Below, piece by piece: positions 4,871-5,914 of a DNA stretch of 5,914 nt. The position numbers and the translations under genes were made by a program. Each line of letters starts with the position of its first letter. Positions within the stretch are counted from its first letter, which is position 1. A model generated the notes under the pieces. That model ran no database searches, had not been told where the DNA came from, and worked only from the letters and a program-made list of their open reading frames with translations. This DNA is from Gammaproteobacteria bacterium (GTDB lineage Bacteria; Pseudomonadota; Gammaproteobacteria; SZUA-229). The stretch spans positions 1-5,914 of the forward strand of contig JAQICG010000183.1 of assembly GCA_027858635.1 (NCBI GenBank). The letters are read 5' to 3'.

Positions 4871-4966
4871 CTATTAAGAGGTGCGCAATGTCTGCACGTC
4901 CATTTTGATTTTCATGTGTACGCCCAGCATCGGCATGAACTACGGGGAGGATTTCCGCGCAATCTG

Positions 4967-5251
4967 TTAATCGGTTGGAGGCCACTGCTGCGCAGCATGT
5001 AACACGCGCAGTATTCGTACCGTCAAGGCATCCTCCTGGTACACGAGGATATAGTTCGACCAGACGACGAGTTCCCGGGTCCCTTCAACTCGGCCTGGAC
5101 GGCCTATTTTGGGGAACTCCGGCAACTTTTCAGCTTTCATCTCGATGTCATCTTTTACGCGCTGTGCTGCATCGGGATTATCATCAGAGATGTAATCGAC
5201 AATCCCCAGTAGGTCGGTACGAGCCAGTTCCAGCCATTCCAGTTCAGGCAC
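4967..5251 (-). CDS. ParE/RelE-superfamily toxin of a type II toxin-antitoxin pair
   Basis: A 94-residue protein of the ParE/RelE fold. It has N-terminal helices (W-L-E-L-A-R-T-D-L-L-G-I-V-D-Y-I-S, then the R-V-K-D-D-I-E helix), the P-x-x-G-R-P-G-R strand-turn near residues 47-54, and the usual end V-R-I-L-R-V-L-H-A-A-Q-Q-W-P. Family members either poison gyrase (ParE) or cleave ribosome-bound mRNA (RelE). Sequence alone does not decide, although the R-E-L-V-V and V-L-H-A-x-Q-x-W-P pattern is common in the ParE/plasmid-stabilisation group. The start is GTG at 5251, with AGGAAG (minus strand, 5259-5264) 7 nt upstream. It overlaps the antitoxin 3' end by 8 bp, the usual coupling. It appears complete and intact. 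Confidence 0.88.
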   Translation of the reverse strand: MPELEWLELARTDLLGIVDYISDDNPDAAQRVKDDIEMKAEKLPEFPKIGRPGRVEGTRELVVWSNYILVYQEDALTVRILRVLHAAQQWPPTD

Positions 5252-5537
5252 GGCTGCGCTTCCTGTCGATCAACGCTTGCGCCTCATCCATTACCTGTTG
5301 ATGAGGAACGGTAGGTCGCGCGTCAGCCAGAGCCTCTTTCACTTTGTCGCGAAACCAGGCGTCATGGGCTTCCGGATCAGCCGTTAGCCCAATGGGCAAC
5401 CCGCCCTCCTTGGTTATGCGGGTTAGAAGGATGCGGACGGCGTCTGATACCGTCAGGCCAAAGCTGGCGAGCTTTTCCGCTGCATCAGCCTTCAGCTCGT
5501 CGTCCACACGAACGTGCAGCATTGAAGTGTGAGCCAT
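5244..5537 (-). CDS. RelB/DinJ-family antitoxin
   Basis: A 97-residue antitoxin. The ribbon-helix-helix DNA-binding part is at residues 6-40 (M-L-H-V-R-V-D-D-E-L-K ... L-T-V-S-D-A-V-R-I-L-L-T-R-I), the RelB/DinJ signature. The charged C-terminus (H-Q-Q-V-M-D-E-A-Q-A-L-I-D-R-K-R) should wrap and neutralise the toxin. The ATG at 5537 is preferred over the upstream start at 5597: GGAGA (minus strand, 5545-5549) is 7 nt before it, homology begins there, and the longer form would run through the promoter. It is first in the operon and overlaps the toxin by 8 bp. The 18-bp palindrome in its promoter is the likely site of autorepression. GC content looks higher than in the metallophore and TetR genes, consistent with separate acquisition. 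Confidence 0.9.
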   Translation of the reverse strand: MAHTSMLHVRVDDELKADAAEKLASFGLTVSDAVRILLTRITKEGGLPIGLTADPEAHDAWFRDKVKEALADARPTVPHQQVMDEAQALIDRKRSRA

Positions 5538-5568
5538 GATAAATTCTCCGATTGTTATGCATGACCCT

Positions 5569-5597
5569 ATTATGTATCTCAAATGAGATACGGTCAA
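5569..5597 (-). promoter_or_regulatory. Sigma-70 promoter of the toxin-antitoxin operon
   Basis: Reading the minus strand, TTGACC (5597-5592) and CATAAT (5574-5569) are separated by exactly 17 bp. Five of six -35 bases and five of six -10 bases match consensus. The start point would fall near 5562, leaving a leader of about 25 nt that includes the GGAGA ribosome site. Confidence 0.75.
5574..5591. promoter_or_regulatory. Palindromic operator of the antitoxin
   Basis: GTATCTCA and TGAGATAC form a perfect 8-bp inverted repeat around a 2-bp centre. It fills the promoter spacer and touches the -10. This is the expected binding site for a ribbon-helix-helix antitoxin dimer or the toxin-antitoxin complex. 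Confidence 0.75.
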
Positions 5598-5649
5598 GCT
5601 ACTACGTCCCCCTTTACCTTATAACCCGTTGCTCTGCATGTAACAGGAT

Positions 5650-5680
5650 GTGCAAAGTCAAGCAATGACCCCATGGCACT
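5650..5680 (+). repeat. 31-bp direct repeat R2, copy 2
   Basis: It matches 4660-4690 at 30 of 31 bases in the same orientation, 990 bp apart. It runs directly into the second R1 copy at 5681. The two R2 copies bracket the transposase tail and the toxin-antitoxin operon. Confidence 0.9.
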
Positions 5681-5788
5681 TGCTGCGGTTTTCCCCCCTC
5701 AGATGATTAATGTCCATGTCATCACGCGCCGCGAAGTGTGACGAATGCTTTGCATTGAAAAAATCAATGTAAAAGTATTTCATTCAGC
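5681..5788 (+). repeat. 107-bp dispersed direct repeat R1, copy 2
   Basis: It is about 95 per cent identical to 4369-4475 and has the same bulged hairpin (5718-5742) and the same ATTGA-N5-TCAAT palindrome (5754-5768). Similarity stops at 5788, where the GGTAAAAGGGGTCAG repeats begin. Confidence 0.9.
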
Positions 5789-5789
5789 A

Positions 5790-5842
5790 GGTAAAAGGGG
5801 TCAGATACTGTCTTAAAAATCAAGTAAGGTAAAAGGGGTCAG
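5790..5842 (+). repeat. Two copies of a 15-bp GGTAAAAGGGGTCAG motif
   Basis: Exact copies lie at 5790-5804 and 5828-5842, 38 bp apart. The GGGGTCA core is the reverse complement of the TGACCCC in repeat R2. Such sequences commonly mark the ends of REP-transposase-related elements. Confidence 0.8.
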
Positions 5843-5867
5843 GTCTAGATTCGTAGCATCACCCCTG

Positions 5868-5914
5868 CTAAAAGGTACTAAAAGGTACTAAAAGGTACTA
5901 AAAGGTACTAAAAG
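5868..5914 (+). repeat. 10-bp tandem repeat reaching the window edge
   Basis: The unit CTAAAAGGTA repeats from 5868 with perfect 10-bp periodicity, about 4.7 copies, and is cut off by the end of the window. The period is not a multiple of three and no reading frame is apparent. It may be a variable-number repeat; the true copy number is unknown. Confidence 0.9.

Noticed and set aside
4975..5301. 108-codon plus-strand open frame
   Set aside because: Exactly antisense to the toxin gene, which has a clear family match and a coupled start.
5615..5623. TACCTTATA, identical to the left arm of the sigma-gene hairpin
   Set aside because: A single 9-base match without its partner arm, in unrelated context; likely chance.
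5868..5914. CRISPR array
   Set aside because: The 10-bp units are directly joined with no spacers, and no cas gene is present.

Overview
The window looks like a gammaproteobacterial chromosome segment of moderate GC. This is inferred from gene content (sigma-70 promoters, a DoxX / ECF sigma / zinc anti-sigma set, a NemR-like TetR, remnants of REP-associated transposases); no species can be named. It has three parts. The first two look like native stress-response operons and the third is a repeat-rich accessory patch.

Part 1 (1-1693) is the downstream end of a RiPP copper/metal-peptide operon. It holds the C-terminal 52 residues of an HvfA-type precursor with repeated E-G-K-C-G motifs, then a DoxX-family membrane protein (HvfX type). 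After a 97-bp gap with a putative ribosome-site hairpin come an ECF sigma factor (TTG start) and a 57-residue zinc-finger anti-sigma factor, translationally coupled through an ATGA overlap. The modifying enzymes (MNIO/DUF692 and its DUF2063 partner) are not in the window and would have to lie upstream or elsewhere. The sigma/anti-sigma pair is the obvious candidate regulator of this operon.

Part 2 (1694-4307) is a redox or electrophile-response block: a TetR regulator with a single cysteine at position 106 and a lysine at 175 (the NemR arrangement), then an AhpD-like carboxymuconolactone decarboxylase with C-x2-C-x3-H, a four-helix DoxX-like membrane protein, and a 258-residue protein of unknown function with a possible HDxxDH...HRxE metal site. 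Two matching inverted repeats with the core GGAC-N6-GTCC sit in front of the TetR gene and in front of the decarboxylase gene, which suggests autoregulation plus control of the three-gene operon. The TetR promoter predicts a leaderless transcript.

Part 3 (4308-5914) is a mosaic. A 107-bp repeat (copies at 4369 and 5681) and a 31-bp repeat (4660 and 5650) bracket fragments of REP-associated transposases and an intact RelB/ParE-type toxin-antitoxin pair on the minus strand. The antitoxin promoter has an 18-bp palindrome filling its spacer. The window ends in short GGGGTCA-type repeats and a 10-bp tandem repeat that runs off the edge.
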